Part shown: positions 30,409 through 40,021 of the stretch, in pieces
Layout of the letters: every line of letters starts with the position of its first letter
How positions within the stretch are numbered: the first letter of the stretch is position 1
Origin: Fereydounia khargensis
Taxonomy: Eukaryota; Basidiomycota; Ustilaginomycetes; Urocystidales; Fereydouniaceae
Length of the DNA: 64,000 nt
NCBI GenBank assembly: GCA_026413255.1
Contig: JAOCZO010000029.1
Span: forward strand, 1-64,000
Direction: 5' to 3'
Notes under the pieces: generated by a model
Seen by the model: the letters and a program-made list of their open reading frames with translations, nothing else
The model's database searches: none
What the model was told of the DNA's origin: nothing
Program-made: the position numbers and the translations under genes

Positions 30409-31256
30409 TGGCGATCTAGCGCATACTGTACGTGGTACTCCACTTGGTCGCTTTTTTCTCTCTCTCTCTCTCCTTTTCCCTTTACTTTGTCCGTCTGCAT
30501 AATTACCGAGGTCTAGTCCAGGACGCTTTCAATGACGGCCCCCTCGATCCTGATTCTCATCTCTCCCTCGTCATCCGTCTCACCATCCCTCTTACCCCTT
30601 TCCCCTTCCCCATCCTCATCATCTGTACTTGTTTCCCGTCAATCATACCGCATTGAATTTCCAAGCATGGCTTGTCGCCTTTTTTTTTTGTTTCTTTGTG
30701 TGTGTCTGTCGATGGAGGGAATGGCTGAATGAGCAGGGGAGGGCATGGATGGCCAAGCTAGGTGCTGACACGCGCGTGCATGACAGCTCAGGAAGGCAAC
30801 AACAGGCCAAACTGGACAGACGATTCAAAAGCCAGAGAGAGAGGCGTGTAGCCAACAGCCAACAGCCAACAGCCAACAGCCAACAGCCAACAGCCAACAG
30901 CCAACAGGCACAGCAACCCAGTCCAGCGCGCTCAGGCTCTCTCTCGCTCTCACACAACTCTCTCACCCTTCTCCACTCCACACTCACACTCACACAGACA
31001 GTGCTGTCCATCTCTCATTCCAACTCCAACTCCACAATATCCACACAAAGCACACCACACGGGCACCCCACCACCCAACATCGTCACTCTGTCTCTGCGC
31101 ATCCCTCATGGCCCGATCGTCCTGACTACACTCTTACCCACAGCTCATGCACTTTTCCTCGCATCTGCCCTGACATTCACCCCAAAGGTCGGAGAGCCAC
31201 GCATCGTCACTGTCGACGTCCCAGCTCTCTGGCCATCCCCCTGGTTCTGATTCACC
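30409..31256. promoter_or_regulatory. Intergenic, HSP20-like to SPIN90 homologue, C/T-rich leader
   Basis: This 848 bp gap holds the GCCAACA repeat and a long C/T/CA-rich leader before the SPIN90 start. No gene was seen. Confidence 0.5.
30851..30907. repeat. GCCAACA 7 bp minisatellite
   Basis: Eight near-perfect direct copies of GCCAACA lie about 350 bp upstream of the SPIN90 homologue start, probably in promoter or leader. The seven-base unit would be frame-shifting if translated, which supports a non-coding setting. Confidence 0.92.
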
Positions 31257-33755
31257 ATGGATCCTTTCGCCAGTTATGCTCACATTGACAACCCGCAGCA
31301 GTTCTGGGCCGAACTCGACGAGCTCCTTGATCAGCCTTTTCATCCCTCACAAGACAACTCGGAGCTAGAAAAGCAGCAGCATGCCGTCCGTCTTCTCAAG
31401 TCCTTTCTCGCCCTCTGCCAGGCCTGCTTTGACGGCAACCTCACCTCCCAGTACAATCAGGAGTACTGCATCAACCGCCTCTTTGGCTCTGTCGCCCTCA
31501 AGGATGACCCCTCCACCTCTGCCGCCTCCCCCTCGCTATCTTCCAAGCCGCTCCATCAGCTCGCCGCGGAGGAGGCTGTCAAGCTCGTCCAGACGGCCAC
31601 CTCTATACCCATCCTCCTCATGGCCTATGAGTTTGTCCTCCAGTACGGCGAATCCTTTCCCTCAACATACAAGACGCTCCAGGCTTCCGCCTCGGCCTTG
31701 TCAATATCCGGCCTTCGCTCCTTCCTCCACCGCCTCGTCCATCAGGTCTGGGCCGGCTCCTATGCTGCTCAGGCAGAAGCAAAGATCGGCATTCAGGACG
31801 ACTCTGCCCCTCCAGGCTGGGCCGGTGCTGATTGGGACCAGTCCGAGCCCTCACCAAACCAGACTCAACATCCCAGCAGGGTCAGGGTTGCGTCTCAAAG
31901 CAAGGGTCTCTTGTCTTCCTCGGCTTCCAAGGATCTCGCCATGCAGATCAGCCTCCGAGAAAAGGCCATCCGCATGCTCTATGAGACCTGCCGAGTCCAA
32001 AAGCTCGAGCATTCCCATCTCAAGGCATTCGACCAGCGCTTCATCCACCATCTCTTTGACCTCGTAGAAGAGACGCGCCATCACCACGATGAGGGCTTCA
32101 ACTACCTCCTCATCAAACTCATTGTCGCCATTAACGAGCAGTACATGGTCTCCACCCTCGGTGCAAGCGGCACAGTCAACTCCAACTCGGCACCCTTGAC
32201 TGGCACCAGACCTGAGAACCTCGTTCTCTCGGTCCTCAAGGCCCGCCTCAACGACTCCAAGACGTTTGGCGAAAACCTCATCTTCATGCTCAACCGAGCC
32301 TCCAGCTCCGATGCCGAAGACCTCTGCATGCAGTTGCTCGTCCTCAAGCTCCTCTATCTTCTCTTCACCACCAAAGAAACTTCGTGTTACTTTTACACCA
32401 ACGACCTCAAGGTCCTTGTCGACGTCTTTATTCGAGAGCTCTCTGACCTTCCAGACGAGAGCGAATCACTTCGTCACACATACCTCCGAGTCCTCCACCC
32501 TCTGCTCACCAACACGCAGCTGTGTACCTATCCTTACAAGCGGCCTCAGATTCGCCGCCTCCTCATTGGTCTCGTTTCCCACGGCCACCTCCGTGAGATT
32601 GGTGCAACTACCCGCCGCCTCGTTGAGAGATGCCTCAAGGCCGAATGGTGCGTCGAGCTCGACCGCCTCGACGGAACGTCTAGTGTGGCCATTGTGGCTC
32701 CCATCGGAGGTGGACAAGCTCATGAGAAGAAGATGACCGGCGAGATTACCAATGAAGGCCTGCCCGTGTTGCGCAACCAGCTACCAAGCCAGGCAACGAT
32801 TGATCGCACAGCAGAGACGGTCGCCAACACGCCCCAAGACCCTGACCCGCACCCGCACCCGCACCCGGACGATACTCACAGTCTGCAGTCGCCCATTTCC
32901 CCTGTCAACAGCAGCCCCATCGAGCCTCCAACGCCAGGCTCTGTCTCTGATGACAGGCTTGCCTCCCCGGCCACCTTGACCGTACCACCGCACATGCGCA
33001 CGCGCGACAAGCGTGTCCTCTCTCTCTCGCATCCGCGGCCAACGTTTGAAGCGTCGTCCGACTCGGGACTCGGCCCGCAGAGCCAGGGTGGGTATCGGCG
33101 TGCCGTATCTGCAAAGTCTGCGCCAGCATCACCGCCTCGTATCGACTCGCCAGCTCCATCCCAGGCAGAGTCGGAAGGATCTGATACGCACTCGGCCGCA
33201 TCCTCCTGGCACGCCCATATGACTGAGCCCATGGGCAAGCGACGAAGCGCAAGCAGCCACCATCCATACCTACACCACTCGAGCCACGAAGGGCTGCCCC
33301 CATCCAACCCAGCACGTATTGGATCGCCGCTCTCGTTGGATACAACTGCTGACCTAGTCGACGAGCGCGTAGCGATCGGTATGGGTCTGCCTAGTCTGCA
33401 TGTGCGAATGGCGTCCAATGGCGAGCGCGAGGATTCGACCGCCACAATTACTTACGCCCGTACGGAGATGAGTACACCAGAGCCAACGTCCAGCGGAGGA
33501 GGGCCACCGCGACGTCGCAAGCCGCCAGAGCCCCCCACAGCGGACCGACTCGGCAGACGTGCGCTCCAGCCGTCACCCTCTGATCCTGGCAGCTGGCGTA
33601 GCCGCACGCCCTCACCGACGCGCACCGACTCGACAGCAAGCCTACCAGGAGCGGGAGCAGGTGGTGCTACCAGAAGACGTCCGCCGCCACCACCGCCCAA
33701 TCGCGCGACTAAGGGAGCTGACGCTGCTGCTCTGGGCCGCCTTGGTCTCGAGTAG
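31257..33755 (+). CDS. LDB17: SPIN90/Dip1/Ldb17-family actin regulator
   Basis: A single exon encodes 832 aa. The N-terminal half is helical: DNPQQFWAELDELLDQPF, FNYLLIKLIVAINEQYM, and then the leucine-rich SPIN90 domain at about 290-450, with SKTFGENLIFMLNRA, LCMQLLVLKLLYLLFTTKET and LRHTYLRVLHPLLTN. Family members (fission yeast Dip1, budding yeast Ldb17) activate Arp2/3 without a mother filament, making the first linear actin filament at endocytic patches. The C-terminal 380 residues are disordered and Ser/Pro-rich. They end in proline tracts (PPRRRKPPEPP and RRRPPPPPPNRA) that look like SH3 ligands, as in Ldb17. The gene converges on the NADH dehydrogenase gene (137 bp gap). Confidence 0.88.
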   Translation: MDPFASYAHIDNPQQFWAELDELLDQPFHPSQDNSELEKQQHAVRLLKSFLALCQACFDGNLTSQYNQEYCINRLFGSVALKDDPSTSAASPSLSSKPLHQLAAEEAVKLVQTATSIPILLMAYEFVLQYGESFPSTYKTLQASASALSISGLRSFLHRLVHQVWAGSYAAQAEAKIGIQDDSAPPGWAGADWDQSEPSPNQTQHPSRVRVASQSKGLLSSSASKDLAMQISLREKAIRMLYETCRVQKLEHSHLKAFDQRFIHHLFDLVEETRHHHDEGFNYLLIKLIVAINEQYMVSTLGASGTVNSNSAPLTGTRPENLVLSVLKARLNDSKTFGENLIFMLNRASSSDAEDLCMQLLVLKLLYLLFTTKETSCYFYTNDLKVLVDVFIRELSDLPDESESLRHTYLRVLHPLLTNTQLCTYPYKRPQIRRLLIGLVSHGHLREIGATTRRLVERCLKAEWCVELDRLDGTSSVAIVAPIGGGQAHEKKMTGEITNEGLPVLRNQLPSQATIDRTAETVANTPQDPDPHPHPHPDDTHSLQSPISPVNSSPIEPPTPGSVSDDRLASPATLTVPPHMRTRDKRVLSLSHPRPTFEASSDSGLGPQSQGGYRRAVSAKSAPASPPRIDSPAPSQAESEGSDTHSAASSWHAHMTEPMGKRRSASSHHPYLHHSSHEGLPPSNPARIGSPLSLDTTADLVDERVAIGMGLPSLHVRMASNGEREDSTATITYARTEMSTPEPTSSGGGPPRRRKPPEPPTADRLGRRALQPSPSDPGSWRSRTPSPTRTDSTASLPGAGAGGATRRRPPPPPPNRATKGADAAALGRLGLE

Positions 33756-33892
33756 CAAAGCAGCGAGCGGTAGCCCACTGTTCCAGTACATTTCAGATTC
33801 GTGGCCGAGGCCAGTCGAATCCGGTTGATTCCACATTGCAATTGCAAGCAAGACAAGAAGAAAGACTAGAGTGTGTGCGAGGTTGAGTGGGA

Positions 33893-35391
33893 TTAGAAGC
33901 GACTGACGTCTCGGCCGAAGAGCATGTTGAGGAACCATGTAAATGGTACTGCGAGTCTGTTTCGCCATGTCATTCTGTGCAACAATCAGCGGCAGCAGCA
34001 GAGCAACAGAGCAGGTGGGTTTGCAAGTCAGGCAAAAGCTGGTAGGGTGGGAGGAGATGGCTGTACTGTACGTACGACATGAAGGTGTAGGCGCCGCGCC
34101 ACATGACCCAAGCGAAGAAGCCTGCCTCTTTGCGGTTGGGCAGGTCGATGAGGGCGCGCGCGCCTCCGATGCTAGCCATGGCGCCTCTGTTCGAGTAGAC
34201 GAACGGTTTGTCTTGACCCGCACCCGGGCTTGAGGACGGGGGGCTGTTGAGTCGGTTGGCGAGGTAGGTGGCCTTCTGCGACGCGACTTGGGCGGTAGCT
34301 GGGAGCGGGGTTGAGTGCATGGTTGCGCAGTCACCGATGGCGTGTACGTTGGGGAGGGGGTTGCCGTTTTGGTCTAGGAGGCGGAGTGTGTCGTCTGTGA
34401 GCAGGGTGCCGGTGCGTTGGTGCTTTGAGACGCCGGTGAGCGACTCTGTGAGCGGAGAGGGCTTGATGCCCGTGCTCCAGACGAGGAGGCCGAAGGGGAG
34501 TGTGGTCTCGTTGCCCGTTGCGTCGTTGTCGAGCACAATGTGGCCGGGCTGGACGCGAGTGATGCGCTGGTTGAGACGGACGTGGATGCGGTCGCGGGCG
34601 AATTTTTTCATGGCGTAGGCGGAGAGGGAGGTGTCGAACGAGTTGAGGATGGCGCTGCCTGCGTCGAGGAGGGTGATGGATACGAGGGGTTTGAGGGCGG
34701 GGAAGATGGCGGCGACCTCATGTGCGATGAGGTCGTGGAGTTCTGCGGCGAATTCCGAGCCGGTGGGGCCGCCGCCGACGACGACAAAGCTGAGGAGTTT
34801 GCGGCGGTCGGCGTGCGAGTACCAGGGGTGTGCGGCCTGTTCGAAGAGCTGGAGGATGCGCCAGCGTATGCGACGAGCGTCGGCCACGTCTTTGAGGAAC
34901 CAAGCGTGCTGCTTTACGCCGGGGGTGTTGAAGGTCTGGTTGTAGCTGCCGACGGCGATGACGAGCTGGTCGTAGTGGAGGCGGTAGGGCTGGCGGTCTG
35001 CGTGGGTGTCGTGGCGCTCGCTTTTGTTTTCGAGCTCGAGCTCAGGCTTGGAGGCCGGCGTGAGCTCGAGCTGGCGGTGGGAAAAGCGGACGCTGTCGCA
35101 CCAGGCATGGTGGAAGGACACATCGCGCGCCGCACGCACGGGCTCAATCACGTTGCGGAAATCGAGCGTGCCCACCGCCGCCTGGGCCAGGAGGGGCGTA
35201 AAGGAGAACTGGGTCACGGGCGACACGAGACTCACCCGCCACCGCGAGCGGTCGAGCTTCTTGAGAAACGTAAAACCCCCCCAGCCACTGCCGAGGACAA
35301 CGAGGTGCCGCTTGGCCAGCTGGTCCTGCTCCGTCGGCGACACGGTCGACAGCCGCCGTGTGAGTGAAAGCAGGCGTCGTCCTCCGTCCAT
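33893..35391 (-). CDS. Type II (alternative) NADH:ubiquinone oxidoreductase
   Basis: Exons 35391-34076 and 33974-33893 encode 465 aa. The N-terminus (MDGGRRLLSLTRRLSTVSP) resembles a mitochondrial presequence. FAD binding is shown by HLVVLGSGWGGFTFLKKLD and NADH binding by FVVVGGGPTGSEFAAEL. TPLLAQAAVGTLDFRNVIEP, VHAIGDCATM and FFAWVMWRGAYTFMS are further NDH-2 landmarks. The 101 nt intron joins to MTWRNRLAVPFTWFLNMLFG and GRDVSRF, the standard membrane-binding C-terminus. The enzyme passes electrons from NADH to ubiquinone without pumping protons. No EF-hand insert is present. Whether it faces the matrix or the intermembrane space cannot be read from the sequence. Upstream lie two ACAGT repeat blocks. 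Confidence 0.95.
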
Positions 35392-35591
35392 GCTCAGTCA
35401 AGATACTGCAAGTTAGAAAAGGGAAATGGAAAAACACAGGGCGAGCGTAAAAGTTGTTGTCTCTGACACTCGTTGGTGTCTTATATCGTCGGTGCTGTCT
35501 GTATCTGAATCTTCCGAGACGGAGACGGGTGCCGGACCGTCCACCTTTGCTTGTCCCAAATCGAATCACTCTTACAGATACAGTACCCGTG

Positions 35592-35627
35592 CACTGTACT
35601 GTACAGTACTGTACTGTTCTGTACTGC
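35592..35627. repeat. ACAGT/ACTGT palindromic repeat (first block)
   Basis: GCACTGTACTGTACAGTACT and on alternates direct and inverted units. It lies about 200 bp upstream of the NDH-2 start. Confidence 0.9.
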
Positions 35628-35672
35628 AACTGCACTCACTGACATTCTGTCACGCTGCAGATAAAGTACTAT

Positions 35673-35708
35673 TGTACAGTACAGTACAGTACAGTACTGC
35701 ACTGTACT
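35673..35708. repeat. ACAGT/ACTGT palindromic repeat (second block)
   Basis: Four direct ACAGT units are followed by inverted ACTGT units (TACTGCACTGTAC). The block lies 45 bp beyond the first block, about 280-320 bp upstream of the NDH-2 start. Confidence 0.9.
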
Positions 35709-35825
35709 TGTTGGTTTTGGTTCACATTACAGCTCGCGCCCCTGTCTCACTGTGCCTCCACTTTTTATTGTAACCAGTCAGTCCACGATAGGCGATGCGA
35801 GAGGCGATGCGAGAGAGGACCCCTT

Positions 35826-35871
35826 TCCTGCTTCCTGCTACCTGCTTCCTGCTTCCTGCTTCCCACTGCCG
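35826..35871. repeat. CTTCCTG 7 bp minisatellite
   Basis: About six copies of CTTCCTG, one with a single-base change (CTACCTG). Confidence 0.88.
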
Positions 35872-35909
35872 AGTGCAGAGTGCGCCTTTCACGCGTGCAT
35901 GCATGCTAC

Positions 35910-35953
35910 CGTGCCGTGCTGTGCCGTGCTGAACTGTGCTGTGCTGTGCTGTT
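35910..35953. repeat. TGCTG/TGCCG pentamer-like tract
   Basis: Imperfect tandem GTGCTGTGCCGTGCTG units lie just downstream of the CTTCCTG repeat. Confidence 0.75.
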
Positions 35954-36147
35954 CAGACTCTGGGGGGCACCTCCTGCAATTGACACGCTACAGCACAGTA
36001 CTCCGACTCGGACACATTCGGAAGCACTCAAGCAATCCAAAAAAGAAACGTGTTGCTCTCATCTGTCTGTCTACCGTGCACGCCGCCTGGCGCCGGCCAA
36101 ATGGAGGCATAGGGCAGGCTCCGGGTAGGGTAGCCGTAGCCGCCCAA

Positions 36148-38703
36148 CTAGTCCGATCGCGGCCTCTTCTCTTCAAGCTCAATCTCTTCGCCCATTCCTG
36201 CCGTCGCTGCCGTCGCTGCCGTCGCACCCGTCATCGTGCTCGTGCTCGTGCTCGTGCTCGTCCCATTGCCAACCGGCTGCGAGAGTACCCGAGTACCGGC
36301 CAGCGGCTGGCTAAAGTGCTTTCGCAGCTGCTCGTCCGCCAGACGGTGCACCTCCCGTCCCATTGCCTGCGATACGCTCAGCAGCGGCCCAGAGAGGTTC
36401 AGCCGCCAGACCACGTACGCGCTCGCCAAAACAACCAGCAGGAACGTAAAGTAGAGCGGAGATCGCAGCACCGCCATCATCTCGTTCCAGCCCAGCACCA
36501 GCATCACACCGTACATCCACAGCGGTACCTGCGCAATGCTCGACACTGTCGACCTCTTGGCTTCCACGTACAGCGCATCCGCCTCCTTGCGCAACCGAGA
36601 TCCAATCTCCAGCTTGCGTGCCTCCGAGAACACATTCAGACTTGCGCCAAAGTCAAACTCCTCCTCCTCACCCCGATCCACTGCCGCCTGCAGCTCCGCG
36701 TCCTCGCTCGTAGACGGCAACCTGATCGCCAGCGCCTCGTCCTTGGGCTCGATTCGCGCGTACAGCGGGATCAGTGCCAGAGTCTCGTCACGCGCCTCAC
36801 GGAACGCCCCGTCCATATCATCCTCGGGCTTCCATACCCGCGGCACGCCCGCCTTGTCGTATCGGAACCGGTCCTCAAACTTGCTCCTCAGCTTGGCTGA
36901 CAGCACCGAGTCTGCAGTCTGCTCATCTACCTTGGCCCGAAGTGACAGCCAAGACTTGCGTCCAAGCGACTTGAGTGCAGCCTCGTTCTCCTCATCTGTG
37001 CAGTTGAAACTCTTCGCCTTGCGCAGATACGTCGTCTCGGCCTGCTCCAGAACCGCGCGGAATGCCTTGAGCACGCCATCCCACATGTCTTCTTTAGGCT
37101 GGTTGAGCGCCAGCTCAATAGGCTCGGCGAGGCCCTTCTTGACGTTCCTCTCAATCTGAGCCACCATCTTCTTGGTCTCCTCAACACGCATAACATCTGC
37201 AATGCTCTCAATGTCCTCCTCAAGCTGCGCAGCGTCTTCAGTGATCGACCAGTCCGTATCTGCGAGCAAAAGCAATTTGGCTGCCGTAAGGAACTTGAGC
37301 TGAGCACCCTCCTTCTCGGTGCGAACCACCTCGCCAAAGTCGTAGTTGGCCTCGTTACGCATGCGCTCTAGCACATTCGCCTTGAAAGCATTCAAAATGA
37401 GCTTGTGCAGGTTCTTGAGCTGGCCAATGAAGAAGGGAGAAAGTGTGCTGTTGAGCTTCTCGAGCAGGTCAAGCCTCTTTCGCTTGTACACCTCCTGGTG
37501 GTATCGTCCAGCATCCTTATCAAACTTGGCAAGAGCGCTACCTCTGTGGAGGGCCATGTCAGCTCCCAACGTCTCGAGCACAGTTCCAGCTTCAATCAGC
37601 CTGCGCAAGCCCTTGACCTCTCCTGCAAACGTGGCGAAGGCGGCGTTGGCAATCTCGTCACAGCGGAATTGTGCTAGGAGCTCCTGCTGAGTAGGAAGGT
37701 CAAGGTCCTTGTTGGTCATTACCTGCTCCCAAATGCTGCTGAGATAGTGGGGAAGGCCATCGGCGGGGATGCGCTTGTGGTACTCGGTGCGGAAGACAAA
37801 GTTGGCATCCTTGGGGTCCACAAACCGATTGCGCAGCTTGTCGACAGACTTGTCAAACTCGGCCGGAAGCAGGATCTTGTGAGGAAGCGTCGTAAACATA
37901 AAGTCGAAAAAGTCGGTAATTTGGGACGATTCGAGGCCCTCGGGCTTGGAGAGGGAATCCCAGATCTTGTTCAGGTCCGAGATGAGTGTCGCCTGGAGGT
38001 TCTCGAGAGGCGTGTGGCCTACGTGGTCACGGATGACGAAGAGGAGGAGCGTCTTGTCCTTGGCAGCGTGGCTCTTGGCTTTGCTTGCCTGGAAGAGGCC
38101 GAGGTTGACTTCAAAGACGGTCTTGAGGAGGCCCATGTTGGCGCCCTGGTAGAGGCCGACTTGGTGCTCCCAGAGGTTGACAATGAGGACCTCGGCGGAT
38201 GCCATGGAGAAGAGGGCCGACTTGCGTTCAAAATCCTGATCCTCGCCGCGCTCCCTTCCGTCGGTTCCCTCGACGTCCATGACAAGGACGTTCATCTTGA
38301 GGCCCCTGCACATCCAGATACCCTTGGTGGTTTGCCTGCGTTGCTTCTCATCCATGACGTCAAAGCTAGTGCCAAAGAGCTTGTTGAGCAGTGTCGACTT
38401 GCCGGTAGACTGGGAGCCAAGAACGGCACAGAGGTTGTAACCGAAACCGGCATCATCCAGACGCCATCTTTTGAGGCTTGGGCCAAACTCGGCGTCGTTA
38501 AAGTGCTGATCCTCGTCAATGAGCTGCATGCGTTCCGCACGTTGGTCGACAGGGGCTGAGGATACGGGAACTAGATTGGCAACAGCAGCGAGTGGTTCTG
38601 CATGGGCTACAGGTTGGCCATCGGTCCCCGTTGCTGCCGCTGCCGCGGCCGCATGCTGCTGTTGAGCGAGCAGAGCGTTGGCATTGTCCACATTCAGTTC
38701 CAT
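36148..38703 (-). CDS. SEY1: ER fusion GTPase Sey1 (RHD3/atlastin-like)
   Basis: A single exon encodes 851 aa from the ATG at 38703. The GTPase domain shows the P-loop GSQSTGKST at 96-104, the switch region RRQTTKGIW and DVEGTDGRERGEDQDFERK, and the RDH motif in LLFVIRDHVGHTPLE. A long helical-bundle middle region follows. Near residues 740-790, VPLWMYGVMLVLGWNEMM and the adjacent LYFTFLLVVLASAYVVW form the two-part membrane hairpin. A short cytosolic tail ends in acidic and basic residues. Sey1 fuses ER tubules homotypically. An in-frame ATG at 38901 would add 66 residues, but these have no family match, and the Ala-rich stretch after MELNVDNANALL already looks like a normal variable N-terminus. 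The shorter form is preferred. Confidence 0.95.
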   Translation of the reverse strand: MELNVDNANALLAQQQHAAAAAAATGTDGQPVAHAEPLAAVANLVPVSSAPVDQRAERMQLIDEDQHFNDAEFGPSLKRWRLDDAGFGYNLCAVLGSQSTGKSTLLNKLFGTSFDVMDEKQRRQTTKGIWMCRGLKMNVLVMDVEGTDGRERGEDQDFERKSALFSMASAEVLIVNLWEHQVGLYQGANMGLLKTVFEVNLGLFQASKAKSHAAKDKTLLLFVIRDHVGHTPLENLQATLISDLNKIWDSLSKPEGLESSQITDFFDFMFTTLPHKILLPAEFDKSVDKLRNRFVDPKDANFVFRTEYHKRIPADGLPHYLSSIWEQVMTNKDLDLPTQQELLAQFRCDEIANAAFATFAGEVKGLRRLIEAGTVLETLGADMALHRGSALAKFDKDAGRYHQEVYKRKRLDLLEKLNSTLSPFFIGQLKNLHKLILNAFKANVLERMRNEANYDFGEVVRTEKEGAQLKFLTAAKLLLLADTDWSITEDAAQLEEDIESIADVMRVEETKKMVAQIERNVKKGLAEPIELALNQPKEDMWDGVLKAFRAVLEQAETTYLRKAKSFNCTDEENEAALKSLGRKSWLSLRAKVDEQTADSVLSAKLRSKFEDRFRYDKAGVPRVWKPEDDMDGAFREARDETLALIPLYARIEPKDEALAIRLPSTSEDAELQAAVDRGEEEEFDFGASLNVFSEARKLEIGSRLRKEADALYVEAKRSTVSSIAQVPLWMYGVMLVLGWNEMMAVLRSPLYFTFLLVVLASAYVVWRLNLSGPLLSVSQAMGREVHRLADEQLRKHFSQPLAGTRVLSQPVGNGTSTSTSTSTMTGATAATAATAGMGEEIELEEKRPRSD

Positions 38704-39000
38704 AGCGAGCGTATGAGATCCAAGGCAGTGGAGAAAGGAGATGTGAGAGCCGAGGAGGAAAGAGAGGTAATCAGTGCGCTTCTCACTCGACTGGGCCGGA
38801 TCGAGGGTGGAAGAGTGCGGAGCGAAAGGATCGAGAAGGCTGGACAGGAAGAAGACCTTTGGCAGGTTTGTGTTTGGAACGGACTTCCCTTGGCTGGCCA
38901 AAGCGAAAGCGGAATGGATGAGTGGCCTGTCACCTGTGTGTCTGAAAGGGGGCAGAGGCGGTGTTTGTGGCTCTCGCTTGGCTCTCGCTTGCTCTCGTCC

Positions 39001-39038
39001 GGCTGTCGCTGGCTGTTGCTGGCTGTTGCTGGCCGCTG
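39001..39038. repeat. GGCTGTTGCT 10 bp tandem repeat
   Basis: Three to four copies of a 10 bp unit, with one T-to-C variant in the first copy. Confidence 0.8.
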
Positions 39039-39596
39039 GCAGGCCACGTCCCCGCTTTCGAGCTGCAGGCGTGCAGATTCAAGCTGAGCCTCAGCTTGCA
39101 GCGAGTGGTTAGCCAGCCAAGCCAGACAGACCAGCCGCGTCTGAAGCAGAGACCAACACTCGCTCCTCGCTCCTGACTCGAAACCCGACCCGATCACAAC
39201 GCGTCTGTGCCTCTCCACTTTTTCTCCCCCTCGAATGTTGGGTTGGGATGATTACGTGAGCACTAGTCATGCATTTCTCCACTTTTCTGCATTTTGGGTG
39301 GTGATCGGGGCGCCGGCTAAGCTGGAAGAAGAAGAGCAACAAGAAGAGGAAGAAGAACTGCACATTTGCAGTCACTGCACACGCTCGGGCGAGCGCAGCG
39401 CAGGGCAGCGCAGGGCAGCGCAGCGCGGTCTCAGCCTCGTCCGGACGTCAGACGGCGACACGCAACACGCATCGGGCAGTCAATGCGCAGGCAAGCCAAA
39501 AGAAAGCGTTGGTTGAATTGGATTGGATTGAACTGTATGACTGGAAGAAATGGCAGATACTCCAAGTTAGATCCGACCCGGCCCAAGCCAAAGGCG

Positions 39597-39633
<37 letters not shown>
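39597..39633. repeat. CCAG tetranucleotide microsatellite
   Basis: Nine direct copies of AGCC/CCAG lie about 390 bp upstream of the G3BP-like start. Confidence 0.92.
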
Positions 39634-40021
39634 ACGAGCAAGGGAGTAGGGGAGCAGGGGAGCAAGGCCACCTGACTTGGACTCTGCTCAGCCCAGCCCA
39701 GCCAAGCCAAGCGAAAGCCAGTTCGACTCCAACACCTGCCCAACGTCATCAACTCCACGTCTCCCTCTCTTCCACAAACATCTTCTTCTCCCTCACCTCT
39801 ACCGCGAGCTAGAACCCGCACCCGCACTTTTACCACTTCTTTCCCAATCTTTTGGGTTTTCCCTTCTTCCGCACTTCGTTCTCGTAAAGCATTCTCCAAA
39901 GCAACCAGTCTTTCCCTTTCACCCCTCCACCACACATTGAGCCACACGTGAGTCCACCATGCCTCCCAATCCTCCTTCCCTTTGACTTACCAAGCTTTCC
40001 TTTCCTCTTTCATCCCAGGCA

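Larger units (their letters stand above)
35392..36147. promoter_or_regulatory. NDH-2 promoter and SEY1 3' region, repeat-rich
   Basis: This 756 bp gap is unusually repeat-dense: two ACAGT/ACTGT blocks, a CTTCCTG minisatellite and a TGCTG-type tract, all within 370 bp. No gene was recognised. Confidence 0.55.
38704..40021. promoter_or_regulatory. Divergent promoter region, SEY1 and G3BP-like gene
   Basis: This 1.3 kb gap holds two tandem repeats (39001-39038 and 39597-39633), GCGCAGGGCAGC repeats near 39395-39425 and a C/T-rich leader. A likely leader intron for the G3BP-like gene runs from 39948 (GTGAGT) to 40018 (CCCAG). No further gene was seen. Confidence 0.55.

Noticed and set aside
30851-30907. 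CRISPR-like or transposon-end repeat
   Set aside because: The unit is 7 bp with no spacers, no terminal inverted repeats and no target duplication.
34540-35367. 275-codon plus-strand frame across the NDH-2 gene
   Set aside because: Composition (Glu/Gly/Val-rich) and position show it to be the shadow of the strongly biased NDH-2 coding sequence.
35752-36900. 382-codon plus-strand frame overlapping the SEY1 3' end and its repeats
   Set aside because: It runs through minisatellites and antisense to the Sey1 membrane hairpin, with no domain and no promoter context.
37747-38559. 270-codon plus-strand frame antisense to the Sey1 GTPase domain
   Set aside because: The opposite strand has an intact P-loop and GTPase motifs. 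This frame is a codon-bias shadow.
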